Source of the DNA: Paraconiothyrium sp. Pb-2020
Taxonomy: Eukaryota > Ascomycota > Dothideomycetes > Pleosporales > Didymosphaeriaceae
DNA length: 64,000 bases
Assembly: GCA_022419385.1 (NCBI GenBank)
Contig: JAJUBI010000003.1
Location: 4,526,001-4,590,000 of the forward strand
Direction of reading: 5' to 3'
Part shown: one piece after another, positions 12,987 through 23,810 of the stretch
Layout: each line of letters begins with the position of its first letter
Position numbering within the stretch: the first letter of the stretch is position 1
Position numbers and translations under genes: made by a program
The notes under the pieces: model-generated
Database searches by the model: none
The model's input: the letters and a program-made list of their open reading frames with translations, nothing else
What the model was told of the DNA's origin: nothing

Positions 12987-13944
12987 ATTCGCGACAATTA
13001 AAAGTGGCGATGTAAAGTAGAACTCGTTTTAATGTCGTGCTGTCGTTATGTTATAGCGTTGATACTGCGCGGTCGTGCTTTGTCTCGCCTTCTGTCGTGA
13101 GATCGCACCCTGATATACCACTCCGTGACGCAGCACAGCGCAGCAGAAGAAACCTGATCGCCAAACCCCGCGATTCAAGGATCCGCCTGCCTGCAGGTCG
13201 CACGCATGCGCACCGTTTACAAGGCCAGCATGGCGGCGAAACGTCATGCGTCGCGAGGCGTCTTCATTTGCTCTGCCCTGATTACGCGAGGAGGGCGGGT
13301 GCTGATTCGTCAATGGGGGCGGTGACATCGTGTGCGACGTTCAGCTCAATCTTGGATACGAGCGGGGATTGGGTGCGTGCGCGAGCTTGTTTGCAGACTG
13401 GGGGCTGCGATTGGTGGGTGTGGGCTGGGGAGGTCGTGTTGTCGTACGGCAGTCGTGGGGCGTGCAGGTGTTCAGCTGCGTTGTGGGAATGCTAACGGAA
13501 GGGGAAATGGGTTTGCGTGAAAGAGTGCTCCGGTGAAGGGGCGTGGAAGCAAGCTTTCTTGGCGGCTGGGTAGATGCTTGATGTGAATGGAGGCTTGAAA
13601 AGTCCGAAGAAACGAGGGCTGAGCGAGGGGAGCAAAATGCGACAGAAGAAAGGCAGGAAGCGTGAGAGACTTGATAGATTTATTCAATTGCTAATAATGG
13701 GTACCTGTTCTGCACATTGCGCAACGGCGCGTAGGGTACCCTTCATACGTCGGCCAGAAAGTACAACTCTCTGTATAATCAATGGGAAGCGGAAACGTGG
13801 AGTATCATGTCGTGGAGGCGGACCGAAACACCGTAATCATGCATATCGTTCGTAATCGATTTCTGAGTAGCGGAAGAGTGCAAAAAGTGTACGATGTAAC
13901 TTGTGGCTATAAGGCGCGTACACTTTTGCCTAAGTACAGTCCAT
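12987..13944. other. Intergenic region
   Basis: Open frames here (for example 13037-13495 on the plus strand) have no recognisable motifs and unconvincing composition. The region separates two minus-strand small membrane-protein genes, so it holds the promoter of the 95-aa gene and the 3' flank of the next one. Confidence 0.4.
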
Positions 13945-14300
13945 TTACGAAGGGATAGCCTCGTATCCGCTGTCGTTGTGGGAGGCGCGGTTGGAGAAGA
14001 GGTAGTAGATGAGCATGCCAACGAGCGGGAAGAGGAAGACGACCAGACACCAGATGACCTTGTTGAGCGGTGGGCGGTTTGACTTGACGATCTCAACTGT
14101 TGCTTGTTAGCAGACGTTCCAGCGTTTCTGGCATTCTCGTACGTACCCCAAGCAATGATGTCGAGGATCAGGACAATGAAACCAACAATGCCACCTCCAG
14201 TCGGGCCTTGCCAGTTGGTGCCTTGCGCGCTAACGGGAGCTGCCTCAACGAGCAGGCCCAGCGAGAGCTGGAGGAGGGCAGCGAGGACGAACTGGAACAT
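13945..14300 (-). CDS. Small PLDc_N-domain membrane protein, 101 aa
   Basis: Two exons (14300-14147 and 14096-13945) with a 50-bp intron (GTACGT to CAG) give 101 residues. The protein has an N-terminal signal-like hydrophobic stretch (FVLAALLQLSLGLLVEA), then a helix (GFIVLILDIIAWVEIVKS) and a second helix after SNRPPLNKVIWC (VVFLFPLVGMLIYYLFSNR). The segment I-x-I-x-K-S-x-RPP...K-x-x-W-x-x-x-V-x-x-FP-x-x-G-x-x-x-Y is the phospholipase D-nuclease N-terminal (PLDc_N) signature, found at the N-terminus of cardiolipin synthases and as free-standing small proteins. No catalytic HKD motif is present, so it is not itself an enzyme of that class. The splice join falls inside the motif and restores it. 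Confidence 0.8.
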
Positions 14301-15021
14301 GTTGGCTGAATCTCAGAATTGGAAGTCTGGGTATCGCGAAGTATGAAGGAGAAGCGTGGAAGGCGAAGCGGGGTGTACTTAAAGAGGCGCAGTGTTGCAG
14401 CCTGCGCTTACGCGCCGTTTTCTTGTGACGTCACGCCTGGTCACGCGACACGGCATCCGGGGCCCACTCGTGAATACTATCATCCACGCAGCCGGTGCCA
14501 GTAATCCTATCATAGAAATTCTATTGGTATCCAGGAACTACCGTCTCGATCCTTCTAACATGCTGAGAACTTGTCGAAACCGGGGCGTAAGGCCTTGCGA
14601 CAATCCATCATGATACAGCAACATCGAGATCGTGAAGCTCGACGCTAGTCCGCAAAGAGCGAGAGCCTGCCAACATGGGTATTGATACTGCGAGGTTAGT
14701 GTAGGAGACTAATTGATGTATAAATCTCATACTATACAAATCGCACGAGAAAGATCTGAATTCGACCTTTGCGACGACTACTAAATCCTAAGTTCTGGTC
14801 ACCCAGTCGGTGATCCTTCCCGAGTCCGATGCTATGTCCGACTTTGACCGACGATGAATGATGAGTACATAAACATCACGAATATGCACCTCGAACTCAA
14901 GATTTCCTTTTCAACCATCATTTGGAGGTTGACGGCTTCCTGACAGATTCGTCTTTCCTCGCAGATTCAATCTGTTTTGTCAACTCGCATCAAAACATTC
15001 ACACCCCGTTCCGCCTCAAAC
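14301..15021. promoter_or_regulatory. Divergent intergenic region
   Basis: This region lies between the minus-strand PLDc_N gene and the plus-strand monooxygenase and must hold both promoters. The last 150 bases before 15022 contain CT-rich leader-like sequence. No further gene is supported. Confidence 0.35.
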
Positions 15022-16272
15022 ATGCACGTCCTCATCAGCGGAGCAGGCATTGCAGGCCCAACACTCGCCTGGTTCCTCGCCCAAACCGACGTCAAATGCA
15101 CCGTGGTCGAAAAGAGCGACGCCATCCGCCCCTACGGCCAATCCATCGAACTCCAAGCCACCGCCCTCCAAGCATTCAAGAAGACCGGACTATGGGAGCA
15201 AGTCCGCCAACGCCACACCACAGAAAAAGGAACCCAGTTCGTTGACTCCTCCGGCCAATCCTTCGCACACTTCCCCGTGCGAGAAGGCCTCCAGGCAAGC
15301 TTCACGTCCGCCTTCGAGATCCTGCGTGGAGACCTCGCAGATATCTTGTACCAGGCTACGAAAGTACACCCCAATGTTACATACCGCTTCAGCACCGTCG
15401 TTACCCGTGTTCTCTCCAATGACGCGCACGGCGTGAAAGTCGAGTTCAGCGATGGCAGTGTAGAGTCCTACGACCTCCTCGTCGCAGCAGATGGACAATG
15501 GAGTAAAATCCGTGCGCAAGTTTTCGACCCTTCGAGCATCACTACCTTCTTCAAGGGCATGTACGGCGCGTACTGGACCATTCCTCGTATCCCCGCCGAC
15601 AACGACTGGTGGAACATCTACCTCGCGCTCGGCCGGCGTATCATGGCGCTGCGACCCGATCCCTACGGCACGGTGAGAGTATACATCACGTGCATGCCCG
15701 GTCCTTCGCGAGAAAAGGCATGGCGAGAAGTCGCCAGGGCAGATAGACAGACGCAGGAAGATCTACTGAAGAAAGAGTTCGCGGATGCGGGGTGGCAGGC
15801 AGAGCGCTTCCTAGCTGGGCTTGAGAAAGCGCCGGACTTCTACTTTCAGGTCGTGGAGCAGGTACGCATGGCGCACTGGTCGGATGAGCGCGTCGTGTGT
15901 CTTGGTGATGCGGCGTATGCGCCTACTCCGCTGACGGGGGCGGGCACTTCGCTCGCGGTGTTGGGGGCTTATGTGCTTGCGGGGGAGATAAGTAGATTGA
16001 AAGATGGGGATCACCCATCCGAGGCACTGGATGCGTATGAAAAGAGGTTTCGCCCGTTTGTAGAGGAGACGCAGAAGATTCCCAAGGTTATACCTGGGGT
16101 AGCGCATCCGAGGACGGGGTGGCAGAGGTGGATGTTGGAGGCTTGCTTGAGTTGCGCCGCATGGCTCTTGGGGATCTCATGGTTGGCTAAGTGGGTTGGC
16201 AGTGAGGAAGCGGAGGATAAGAGTTTTCCGCTGCCCAGGTACCCGAAATTTGAGGCATTGAAGGTAGAGTAA
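15022..16272 (+). CDS. FAD-dependent monooxygenase (class A, PHBH/zeaxanthin epoxidase-like)
   Basis: This is a single exon of 416 residues. The N-terminus holds the dinucleotide-binding motif GAGIAG at residues 7-12. The middle holds the DG-type motif (AADGQWSKIR) that contacts FAD and NAD(P)H. About residue 290 lies the GD motif (CLGDAAYAPTPLTGAG) that binds the FAD ribityl chain. Together these define the aromatic-ring or secondary-metabolite flavoprotein hydroxylases that use NAD(P)H and O2. A hydrophobic segment near the C-terminus (SCAAWLLGISWLAKW) may be a membrane contact. I chose the ATG at 15022 because the Rossmann motif follows at once; an in-frame extension upstream starts with a non-ATG codon. 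No biosynthetic neighbours indicate a pathway, so the substrate is unknown. Confidence 0.88.
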   Translation: MHVLISGAGIAGPTLAWFLAQTDVKCTVVEKSDAIRPYGQSIELQATALQAFKKTGLWEQVRQRHTTEKGTQFVDSSGQSFAHFPVREGLQASFTSAFEILRGDLADILYQATKVHPNVTYRFSTVVTRVLSNDAHGVKVEFSDGSVESYDLLVAADGQWSKIRAQVFDPSSITTFFKGMYGAYWTIPRIPADNDWWNIYLALGRRIMALRPDPYGTVRVYITCMPGPSREKAWREVARADRQTQEDLLKKEFADAGWQAERFLAGLEKAPDFYFQVVEQVRMAHWSDERVVCLGDAAYAPTPLTGAGTSLAVLGAYVLAGEISRLKDGDHPSEALDAYEKRFRPFVEETQKIPKVIPGVAHPRTGWQRWMLEACLSCAAWLLGISWLAKWVGSEEAEDKSFPLPRYPKFEALKVE

Positions 16273-16777
16273 GTTTGCTTCATGTTATTACTGCGGACCT
16301 CTGGTATGTTGACGTTCTCATCTGTATTGTAAATTATACTTGGGACTCGTATGCCCTTCTCATATGTATTCTACTTTGCTGGGGAAGTTATGTTCCAGCT
16401 GTTTAAGTGAGATCATTGGGCAAATTCTACTGCAAGCATGCTGCTTGACTTAGCGAACACTTAGACTTGTCTCGAAGACGATACCAGCAGGTTAGAACAT
16501 TCAGAAGTGCAACGACAATCATTTCTTACTCGAAAAAATGCAAAACACGTTCGATTTGATTGTACGTTGTATACGTGAAGCAAGTCCGCCCGTGATGGCA
16601 GTGGACCTGTCAGCCTCTGTCGATCACTCAGCTGATTAGAGGATCAAGAGAGGAGATAGTCATGGAGGGATCTGAGACTACCGACATTTGAGGAGCCCGT
16701 TTTGAACATTCTCTTTGTGGATATATCCCCATACCCAATCTCGGTGCAATGCATCCCAAGTGTGATGAAGATACCAT
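16273..16777. other. Intergenic region
   Basis: This is the convergent gap between the monooxygenase and the first paralogue of the tandem family. It is AT-richer than the neighbouring exons. No gene or clear structure is seen. Confidence 0.4.
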
Positions 16778-17802
16778 TTACGCACTCTCTCCCTCCAGCT
16801 GAAATACAACCCACGGACTAAACTTCCGTGGGCGTATCCCCATAGCCTCAAAATATGTCCTCCAGTGCGCGTTGTTACTGCTACCGGTGCACGTCTCCCA
16901 GCCATCATCTTGCACTTCAGTGGAGAAGCCGCTGGGTAGGATCACCACTTTGATGTAGAAACCACCCGGGAAGGGATGTCCAAGTAACTCATGGATACAC
17001 CCCCTAGATACCTCCTCTTCGAATTTCTGGTTTTTGTGATTTATGACCCGATTGAACTCGCGCAGGAAGCTATATGTTGCAGCGATATGAGCCTTGCGGC
17101 CTTGGAACGTGATGCTCTGGTGTGAACACATCGATGATCCGAGACCTTCGTACTTATGCCCGCATGACCTGCACTCGAAGCCACAACCTTGCGTAGGCCT
17201 TCCTCGCCGCCGTCGGGGAGTGCTTCCGTACAATTTGGGCCAGTTGATCAACGCGTCCGAGACGTATTGCAGTGCGGTGTTGGAATGAGCCATGCGAAAC
17301 TTGATATGCGGTAGAAGATCCGTCTCGCCATATGCTCGATGTTTCCAGGACAACTGCAGCAGCTTTGGGCCGTATGGGCCGTGCTCATGTCCATATAATT
17401 CCTTTGCAAAAGAGTCGAAGTCACATGAGCGTATCCTCACCGATGACGTGCGCCTCCAGATCGGAAAGTACTCGGATCGCACCTGGCGGCAGGCTTGTGT
17501 CAGGCCGTAGAACTTGCGGCATGAGCGAGCGCAGTCTTCGATGGGCCATTGCTTCGTGTCTTGACGGGCTAGTAGTGGGAGGAAGTTATCAGACACTTTG
17601 TCCGCTTCCTCGTCCGCGAAGTAGTAAATTCGATTCCGGATCTCTGGACCGAGTAAAGTTAGTCTCTGGGAAGATGACATAGGCAGATGAGGGTAAGATT
17701 ACCAGCAGGTAAGCCCAAGAAGCTCAAGCGCGGATGATTTGAGGCGAGGCCTGTCGCTGATCTCGCGGCCGCGTTGGTTGTTGGATCATTGTCTTGTGCC
17801 AT
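16778..17802 (-). CDS. F-box-like/2EXR-like family protein, tandem copy 1
   Basis: Two exons (17802-17703 and 17643-16778) with a 59-bp intron give 321 residues. The splice joins LGLPA to EIRNRIYYF, restoring the LPAE-x-RNRIY motif typical of a large fungal family of F-box-like or 2EXR-like proteins. Then comes the conserved GLTQACRQVRSEYFPIW block, and near the middle a zinc-knuckle-like CX2CX11CXH (starting CRSCGHKY) preceded by two further cysteines. The intron position is the same in copies 1-3. Family members usually have no assigned function; some are proposed ubiquitin-ligase adaptors, which is inference here. It is the most downstream member of the tandem array. Confidence 0.75.
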
Positions 17803-18375
17803 TGCTGTTGGAGTACTCTGTCAACGTCACAGACGTGGTATGTTTGAGAGATACCTTACTTTGAGCTGAGGTATTACCACTCATCAAGCCAGCATTGACG
17901 GCTGCGTAAAGACCGAGAATAGTAGTTGTTTGATGAACAATTAGAAAAGACGGGTGTGGGGTTGAAGTTATCCACCAAAGGTAAGAAGACCTGGGAAGTT
18001 AGTCTCGCACACATCAAGCGCTAGTAATAGCGTGCCCTCCGGAACAGTGAAAGGATAGATCACGTTCACATTTCTAGTGACTATTACAATGCGTAACCTG
18101 GCAAACGCCCCTCACACAAACACGAATACGCAGCCATCATTTACCATTAGGGATCCCTTTAGCAAGATTTCATCTCAACCACCAGTCCACTTTCCTTCTC
18201 CCAGATAATTGCTCAGCTGCCTGAAGTAAGATAAAGGGAGACGAAGTCTATACCCCGAGCCGAATGATACTGAACAGGAGGGCTCACGTAAAATGCCAGC
18301 CCATCGCTCCACATCGACCGCCATGATCTGTTGCAGGCTTGGAGAAAGCCTCAGCGAAGGTCCGCTTTCCCAGAC
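17803..18375. other. Intergenic region
   Basis: This is the spacer between tandem copies 1 and 2 and includes the promoter of copy 1. It is AT-rich and no gene is seen. Confidence 0.4.
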
Positions 18376-19487
18376 TCAACGGCTCGGAGGAATCCAGCAC
18401 GACTCTTCGAAACAAGTTCCGTCGACTACACACGGGAAGTTAAGGCAAATTATGTTGTCCCATCCTCCATAGTAGATGTCTTCCAGGCCCACCTTTAGAC
18501 CGTGCTCTAGCAGACAAGTACAGGGTCTGTCCGGTAAGAACTCGCAAGCTTGATGAGTGTCGAGGAGTTCTCGTGAGATGCTGCGTCCTTGCTGCGCGAA
18601 ATTTATTTTCAAGGTATAACAGTATCTTATGTCAAGTGCAGCTCCAGATACTTCGGCGATGACCTCGGTCACTGCGCCTGAACGGATTTCGGATTTCCAA
18701 CGCTCGTTCTCATGAGTGAGGATACAGCCGAGAGATGCTAGGCGGCGAGCATGGTAAATCTCGCGCGAAGCTCGCCAATTTGTGTATGTGGCCCAATGTA
18801 CCCGACAGAGTGACGACGCACGCTCATCCGAACAGTTATCGCCCTCTAAGCATGCCTTCCACAACCAGCCAGGGCAGGTTTGTAAAGCCAACTCGTGGAG
18901 GATGAATTGAACTTCTGTTTCTGGACGGCAGAGGCGGAACTTCAGGAATGGCAGCAAATCCAGTTCGAGTGGGTCCACATACCTCTCCCAAGAAATCTGA
19001 AGCAGCGATGGGCCTTTGCGTGCTTTAGGGTCTTCCTCTTTGTAGAAGGCCTTTGTGAATGAATTGAAGTCATCGTATCGTATGCGAAACTCCGCTGTGG
19101 CCTTCCAGATAGGATTGTATTCGGAGCGAACCTTTCGGCACACTTCGGTGAGGCCGAGGAACTTCAGAGATGATTTGGCACAGTCACCAATGGGCCACGG
19201 GCCTGGGTTTCCTGGAGCATAGCGCATGACGCTGGGGATATACTTCCTATCATGATCGTCGTCGAGGGACAACCTATGTGCTTTCTCGTCCGCGTAATAG
19301 TAGATACGGTTTCGAATTTCTAGGTCAAAGTCGTCAGCTTGGATGTAAAACTTCTTAGTGATTGAGACTTACCTGCAGGCAGATCTAAGAAGCCCATCGG
19401 TCGCTGCTTGTCGACGGCCGAGCCGCCTGAGTTCTCCGCCGTGCTTGCGTTCATGTTTGTGTGGTGGAGCTCTTGCATCTGCGCCAT
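18376..19487 (-). CDS. F-box-like/2EXR-like family protein, tandem copy 2
   Basis: Two exons (19487-19373 and 19319-18376) with a 53-bp intron (GTAAGT to CTAG) give 352 residues. The join makes LDLPAEIRNRIYYYADE, the same motif and intron position as copy 1, followed by GLTEVCRKVRSEYNPIW. The Cys/His region of the family is altered: spacing is about CX5CX8CX2H rather than CX2CX11CXH, so metal binding may be lost or changed. The N-terminus is glutamine and histidine rich. The function is unknown. The reading frame is intact throughout. Confidence 0.75.
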
Positions 19488-20127
19488 GATGGACGCTAGT
19501 CGGTTGTTGGGGGTGCGCGAGCTGGGTGTGGAGTGAAGGGCGCGGACTTAAATATGGGCCACAGGTGGGTTTTCTAGAAGCTAACGAAGCGCGCGGACCA
19601 GGCTACTCCGCGGTGAAAGCTAGCACCCAGCCCTCTGAGCTGACATCATTACTCAAAGTCAACCTCCATCTACGTAGACTCATAGAGGGACCTGGCCTGC
19701 AGTGCAGCCCACATCTGGAAAACATCATCATTTTCAGAAAGGCGAGGCCCATGCCCGAAGGTACATTAAATAAATAAATGGAAAAATCCTACCATTGGTA
19801 CACGTACTATTGGTCCCTTATCTTTAGTAGGAGCTATCGGCTATTGTCAGAATATCCAATAAGGTTATCTATGCAGAAGAAACTTTCCATAAATCTATCT
19901 AATGTACATAGGGCGTGAACAATGCCTTTGTGGGAGCACTGATGTACGTTTGAATGCTTGTCGATTGGCCCCGTTCGTAATGATTGCTCAATCGATCGAA
20001 TTTATCATGAGAAAAGTAAGGGTTTTAACCGTCCCGAATAACAGGAACAGACACGGTATCAAAAGCTACCAGTCCTTCGCCCCGAGCGGACATGTTCTGT
20101 TAAGAAGAGACGACCGAGGGTGTTTGC
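19488..20127. other. Intergenic region
   Basis: This is the AT-rich spacer between copies 2 and 3. Short open frames lack motifs and no gene is supported. Confidence 0.4.
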
Positions 20128-21130
20128 TCACACAAAGTAAGGGCGAACTACCAGGTCGTGGAACCTGTCAGCATCTAAGCCGAGTTCTCGGCGATAATGC
20201 AGCCAATCGTCGTGTTCGCGGTGGCCGTCCTCATCTTCCTTGTCTTCTTCATGCAGTGTAAGACTCCGTGATGGCATCCAGCAACTGCGGCCATCCATGG
20301 ACAGACCAAGTTGGAGGATACTCTGTCCAGCTTCCTCTTCAATGATGACCTCCACAATGAAACCGCTCTTGATATCTGCTGTCCAGATGGCGTTCATGTG
20401 CGAGAGGATATCGGAGGCTTCAAACATGTATTCGTGTATCCAGAAATCGCCCCTCTGTATGATGTTGATCGCCTCCTTTAGATGTTTGCAGAGTGTCGAG
20501 GTTATTCCATTGTCTTCTTCCCGGCATTGAAAGCATTGCTCCATGCGATATTCAGGACCTCGCTCTGACTTGTTCCACTCAAAAGTATCACGGTCAATGA
20601 ACTTAATTTCCGTAGCGGGAAATGGATCCGAAACCTCATAAACTGCAGAAGTTCCATACGAGGCTGGAGGAATAATTCTACGCTGTCTCCTCCATCATAT
20701 ACTATCTGTAGCATCTTCGGAGCTTGAGTATCTTCCTTGTTCGCATAGAATGTGTCGACGAATGATTCGAAATCCCCGTATGAGATCCCTTGGAACAAAT
20801 TGCACTTCCATAGCGGAAGATACTCAGTTCGTATTCGTTTGCAGACCTGAGTGAGCCCGAAGTACTTGCGCGTGGAAAGAGCTTGATGCTTAATGGCCCA
20901 TGTGTTCTGCGTCATTGGCCTGTGTGTGAGCAATGGGAGGTAATCTTCCACGAGGGGTACGCTCTCGACCGCGTAGTCGTAGATTCGATTGCGAAGTTCT
21001 ACATAGAGATCATTAGCTTGACCAGGAACATGTTCGGCTCTTCACTAGGTTTGAACATACCTGCGGGTAAATCCAGGAAGCCTATAGACCGCTTTTGAGG
21101 CCCGGTCAAGTGCTGCGAAGCCTCGGTCAT
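20128..21130 (-). pseudogene. F-box-like/2EXR-like family, tandem copy 3, frameshifted
   Basis: Exon 1 (21130-21061) and exon 2 from 20998 share the intron position of copies 1 and 2 and join to LDLPAELRNRIYDYA. The frame runs through GLTQVCKRIRTEYLPLW to FRIHFP and then breaks. The continuation, beginning ATEIKFI (compare ETEVQFI in copy 2), is in another frame and runs to the stop at 20128. It includes a good CX2CX11CXH motif (starting CFQCREED). One missing base in the C run (minus strand) at 20617-20619 explains the break. Both halves are well conserved, so the lesion is either very recent or a homopolymer sequencing error. Paralogues have no intron there. Confidence 0.75.
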
Positions 21131-22168
21131 GGTTGTTCCCACTATCTTTGCGGGTGCGTGCCCCTCGTCTGCTCTCGCCGCCGTCAGAGAGTTGTCAAGC
21201 GTACGGTTGGACCTTTCGATTTTAGTTGCTGCGGTCGGATAGAAGAGGCATTACTTACATGTTAAGCATGTTTTCTCGGCTGACAGTAAAGGGTGAACGT
21301 ACGACGCAAAATACTTAGCGCCGTAGAAAGCGCAAGTCTAATTTGCGCGGTGCTCTCGTGGCCGCGGGAGATTGTTGTGTCGGCTGTTGTGCGCAGGCCA
21401 AGAGGTGGTTTGTCAGGGCAAGGTCGCACAGAATCAGTTTCACCTAAGTCAGGCGAGCCGTATCTAGCCGCGTGATGGTCCAGGCAACAGAAGTGAAGGT
21501 AAGGGTCCGAGCAGTGGAGCAAACTCGCGCTGTTCCGTTTCTGGGTTAATCAATTTATGACCATTGCATACGTTCATGTGAAGGTATGAACATACAGAGG
21601 CGGTATCAAATGTATTCCATGGACTGTGTGAAGTTTGCGACCGTATTATACATATCAAGTTTTACGTTGTACTTTAACCTATATGACATAAGATCAATCT
21701 GCTGGTCTATACATTGCACTGCTGCATAGGAAATGGGAATCCTCATTTGGATTTCTGAATAGCACGTCGATGGGAGGGAATATATGATCATTTAGTCATC
21801 ATACATTTTTTAATATGCCTTGGCATTACACGTCGTCTTTTGACAATATATCACCGGGTAGGCTCAAAAGGAAAGATGAAAAGTTCAACCACAAAATATC
21901 GGGTACCTCGATATTATGTCCTATCATTGCCGAAGACACAGCCAGTGATCGCTCAATTCGAGGAACAGTCCAATCTATATGCCTGGTATGTAGTGGAGAT
22001 GCCATGCCTTGAAAATCATTTGTCTTCATGCCCGCTTATTTTCATGCTTTCCAACCTCATATTCCAAAGCCGATATCTACCTTTTCCAACGTTCTTGAAG
22101 CTCGTTATAATAGCAGCAACAGTCTTGAATTACTGCCACAAATTCCAAGACCACGATAGAGGAAACCT
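21131..22168. other. Intergenic region
   Basis: This is the spacer between copies 3 and 4. It is notably AT-rich from about 21540 to 22140 and no gene is supported. Confidence 0.4.
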
Positions 22169-23239
22169 CTACATGAGGAGATAGACTGTGTCAGATTCCG
22201 AGATGGGCAAGTCAATCCCCTCGAGGTAGTCCTTCCCGACGTCACAACCACCAGGACGATAGAGACATGTCTCATGACCGTGGAACTGTTCCAGGGGCAT
22301 CCACGAGCTAACGTTCTCCTGCGAAAGCTTCAGCTCAACCAGAAGATGATCGTACTGATTCTCATGCAATAGATCGGGTTCACGCCATACTGGAACGTTC
22401 ACACGCTCGATGAAGCCGGTGCGGATGTCAGACTTCCAGGACTTGTTGTTGTGACTTATGAGAGCCTGGACCAGGGTAAGGTACCTGTCGTGCATATCCG
22501 GCCAAATCACCCTCCAATCTTCCAGCCTGTCAAGTTTGTGCTCACAGAGCGGCTTCCGGACTCCACTTCCTCGATGACCGCACTCCGTACACTTGGTCTT
22601 GAACCAGATTGGAGTCTTGGCAAGGATGCTACACCAAGAGATATCTGTGTTGGGGTAGTGGTGTGCGAACCGGAGAAGTGGAAGGAGCTGGTTGGCATTC
22701 TCACTGTCCTCCCAGTCAACTATAAGCCTGCCAAGCCCGACTGCTGCCTGACTGTCACCATCGTGTTGTTCATATTCCGGGAAGAACGCCCCCACAAATG
22801 CCTCGAGATCTTGGTATTTGATCGCGAAGCTCGACGAGCTGAGCCATAACGGACGATACTCAGCTCGGATTTGTCGACAGACCTGTGACAAACCGAAAAA
22901 GGGGTAATGCGGCTTTGCAGGCTTTGCCTTCGACCATGGCGCGTATTTCGTGAGGCGGGGCTTTAGAGTTTCTGGAGTGGGCTCGGGATCCAAGGCATCT
23001 TCATCTCCATCGAGGAATTGCACAGTATTGACTATGTAGTCGTCGATGGCGAAGTGGTAGATACGATTGCGGACCTCTGCTGGCAGTCCAAGCAAACTAA
23101 GTTGCGGATACCGTCCGTCAGATGTACCACCGACATTCTTCGCCGAGCCCGTCTTCCTCTTCTTGGATGGCTGACCGGCCTGAACCGATTGGTTGAAGGG
23201 CGTAATGGCCCCAAGCTTACGTTTAGAACGTAACTCCAT
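22169..23239 (-). CDS. F-box-like/2EXR-like family protein, tandem copy 4
   Basis: This is a single-exon gene of 356 residues. It begins with a basic leader (MELRSKRKL, then KKRKTG, a possible nuclear localisation signal). SLLGLPAEVRNRIYHFA and GLSQVCRQIRAEYRPLW match the other copies. The Cys/His motif is CX2CX11CXH (starting CTECGHRG). It lacks the intron found in copies 1-3, so it is either a retrocopy or the result of intron loss. It is the most upstream copy of the array. The molecular function is unknown. Confidence 0.78.
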   Translation of the reverse strand: MELRSKRKLGAITPFNQSVQAGQPSKKRKTGSAKNVGGTSDGRYPQLSLLGLPAEVRNRIYHFAIDDYIVNTVQFLDGDEDALDPEPTPETLKPRLTKYAPWSKAKPAKPHYPFFGLSQVCRQIRAEYRPLWLSSSSFAIKYQDLEAFVGAFFPEYEQHDGDSQAAVGLGRLIVDWEDSENANQLLPLLRFAHHYPNTDISWCSILAKTPIWFKTKCTECGHRGSGVRKPLCEHKLDRLEDWRVIWPDMHDRYLTLVQALISHNNKSWKSDIRTGFIERVNVPVWREPDLLHENQYDHLLVELKLSQENVSSWMPLEQFHGHETCLYRPGGCDVGKDYLEGIDLPISESDTVYLLM

Positions 23240-23810
23240 TTTGATGTAGATGTCAATCTAGCGATTTTCCGAGTAAACTGTGTATCTGATAAAAGTTGTG
23301 TGGTCAAACTGTGAGCTGACTGTGTGGAGAACTGTTAGTATACCGTCAGGCTGGGTACTTATGAAGGCATGGTGGTGGTATACGGACCAAGCGCTTGAGC
23401 CTACACTATGATCATGTTGTCACTCTTGGCAGTGAATTCAGACGGGTTGAGTTAGGTAGGCTTAGACATCTTTCATGAAAGTGCATCGTCTAAGGGTTGC
23501 GGCTGCGCACTGGACAATTGATGAAAGACCGTAGATTCTCGGTCTCTTTACATGAACAATGTTTCGTTTTCTTTACCGTAATTATGACAAAAAAGAGCCA
23601 ATGCCTCTATCAGAAGGTGGCGACCGCGTTGAGCGACAAAGAGGACAAAGAGGACAAAGATGCCTTCAACAACGCTATCATGGCAACTATTGAGATTATC
23701 AAGCTTGCGTGGCATTGCTGAAGTCGGTGCCGCTTGTTGTATCATCGGGTACGTCGCAGATGATGTACAACAAAACCTAGTTCCAGGCATGACGCCTTAC
23801 ATGAATTGCC
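23240..23810. other. Intergenic region
   Basis: This holds the promoter of copy 4 and a short repeat of AAAGAGGAC units near 23638-23660. No gene is supported. Confidence 0.35.

Noticed and set aside
23638..23660. AAAGAGGAC short tandem units
   Set aside because: Two to three imperfect 9-base units; ordinary microsatellite-like slippage.
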